A DNA stretch of 5,743 bases from an uncultured Clostridia bacterium. GTDB lineage: Bacteria; Bacillota; Clostridia; Oscillospirales; CAG-272. The DNA is taken from NCBI GenBank assembly GCA_937914815.1, contig CALDMI010000214.1:1-5743 (forward strand), given 5' to 3'. A model generated the notes under the pieces. The model made no database searches. It saw only the letters and a list, made by a program, of their open reading frames with translations, and was not told the origin of the DNA. Numbering within the stretch: the first letter of the stretch is position 1; each line of letters begins with the position of its first letter. Both the position numbers and the translations under genes were made by a program. Positions 5,212-5,743 of this stretch are shown piece by piece.

Positions 5212-5739
5212 AAAATAAAGATAGAGACAAAGGACAGATACCTTTTCGGCAAGCTGTTCTTCGAGCTTACCGATATGCCCGGGGTATCGGTCACGGACGG
5301 GGGGGATTACGACATTCTCTTCTCCGACGACGGAGGGGAGATATCCGCGACGCTCCCCGGCGGGGAGACATGCGGCGTGCTGCCGCGGGACTACGCCCTC
5401 GGGGCTGCGGCGGCGCTCGTCACAAGGGCGCACACGCCCGGGCTCTCGATAGACGCGGCGGGAAAATGTGCCGTGTTGTCCGGGGAGCGGATAAAGCTCA
5501 CCGACATTGAATATAAAATCTACTCCCTGCTCTTCTCCGCCGGGGGCGGATATGTCTCCGGGGAGGAGATAATCAACAGCGTCTGGGGCGGGGACGGCAG
5601 TCGCGGGCGGCTCAACGTCTACATTCACTATCTGCGCGAGAAGCTCGAGCGCGGGGGGCGGCGGGTCATCTCGTCGTCACGCGGGGGCGGCTACGCCCTC
5701 ATTTTCGGAGAGGAGACGAAAAATGATAAGACTCATTGA
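5209..5739 (+). CDS. OmpR-type winged-helix regulator with shrunken N-terminal domain
   Basis: 176 residues from GTG. Residues 79-166 are a clear Trans_Reg_C winged helix as in OmpR/PhoB: GERIKLTDIEYKIYSLLFS, then GYVSGEEIINSVWG, then the recognition helix RGRLNVYIHYLREKLE, and the wing RVISSSRGGGYALIF. The N-terminal part has only about 78 residues, against about 115 for a receiver. It reads FGKLFFELTDMPGVSVTDGGDYDILFSDDG, reminiscent of the first half of a receiver, but there is no clear acidic pocket or phospho-Asp and Lys set. It may be a receiver remnant or an unrelated sensing module, so phosphorylation is doubtful. It is transcribed from a perfect consensus promoter and divergent from the aldolase, whose gap carries paired repeats it might bind. 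It overlaps the next gene by 17 bases, so translation is coupled. The longer reading to 5044 is rejected because it crosses the promoter. Confidence 0.88.
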   Translation: MKIKIETKDRYLFGKLFFELTDMPGVSVTDGGDYDILFSDDGGEISATLPGGETCGVLPRDYALGAAAALVTRAHTPGLSIDAAGKCAVLSGERIKLTDIEYKIYSLLFSAGGGYVSGEEIINSVWGGDGSRGRLNVYIHYLREKLERGGRRVISSSRGGGYALIFGEETKNDKTH

Positions 5740-5743
5740 AGGC
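5723..5743 (+). CDS. Start of the next gene, cut by window end
   Basis: ATG at 5723 opens a frame of seven codons (MIRLIEG) to the window end. AGGAG at 5711-5715 lies seven bases upstream. It begins inside the last codons of the winged-helix gene (17-base overlap), a typical translationally coupled pair. The product cannot be identified from seven residues. Confidence 0.65.

Overview
The window looks like a chromosomal segment from a Gram-positive, Clostridia-type gut anaerobe (Oscillospirales-like); this is inferred, not proven. The reasons are strong GGAGG-type ribosome binding sites, sigma-A consensus promoters in AT-rich gaps between GC-rich genes, SinR-like XRE regulators, a Firmicutes-style lipoprotein leader, and a KDPG aldolase carrying an extra C-terminal glyoxalase-fold domain. 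I see no transposase, integrase, tRNA, rRNA or CRISPR array.

Left part (1-1792), a regulatory locus. Leftwards there is a membrane-anchored XRE regulator (283-1161) followed after 49 bp by the start of a lipoprotein (1-233, cut by the window edge). Rightwards there is a small SinR-like XRE repressor (1502-1792) ending in a strong intrinsic terminator. The two regulators are divergent. Their shared gap holds a consensus leftward promoter whose -35 overlaps the -35 of a rightward extended -10 promoter. Next to it is a cluster of TGATAA half-sites, one pair of which forms a palindrome over the rightward -10. This suggests that the small repressor controls itself and its membrane-bound neighbour.

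Middle part (1953-4981), carbohydrate metabolism. A leftward KDPG/KHG aldolase with a C-terminal VOC domain (4013-4981) ends in a hairpin terminator. It is followed by a leftward 618-residue protein (1953-3809) laid out like a GH78 alpha-L-rhamnosidase, but shortened and apparently lacking the acidic catalytic signature. The two are probably separate transcription units of a common sugar or sugar-acid theme.

Right part (4982-5743). Divergent from the aldolase is a gene for an OmpR-type winged-helix protein with a shrunken N-terminal domain (5209-5739). Its stop overlaps the start of another gene that leaves the window (5723 onward). The gap between aldolase and regulator is dense with signals: a perfect TTGACA-17-TATAAT promoter, a leftward TATAAT box, three palindromes and two copies of a 13-bp direct repeat 21 bp apart. 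The most notable features of the window are the two divergent regulator-controlled promoter regions, the membrane-tethered zinc-ribbon XRE protein and the degenerate GH78-like protein. None of these is shown here to form a new system.
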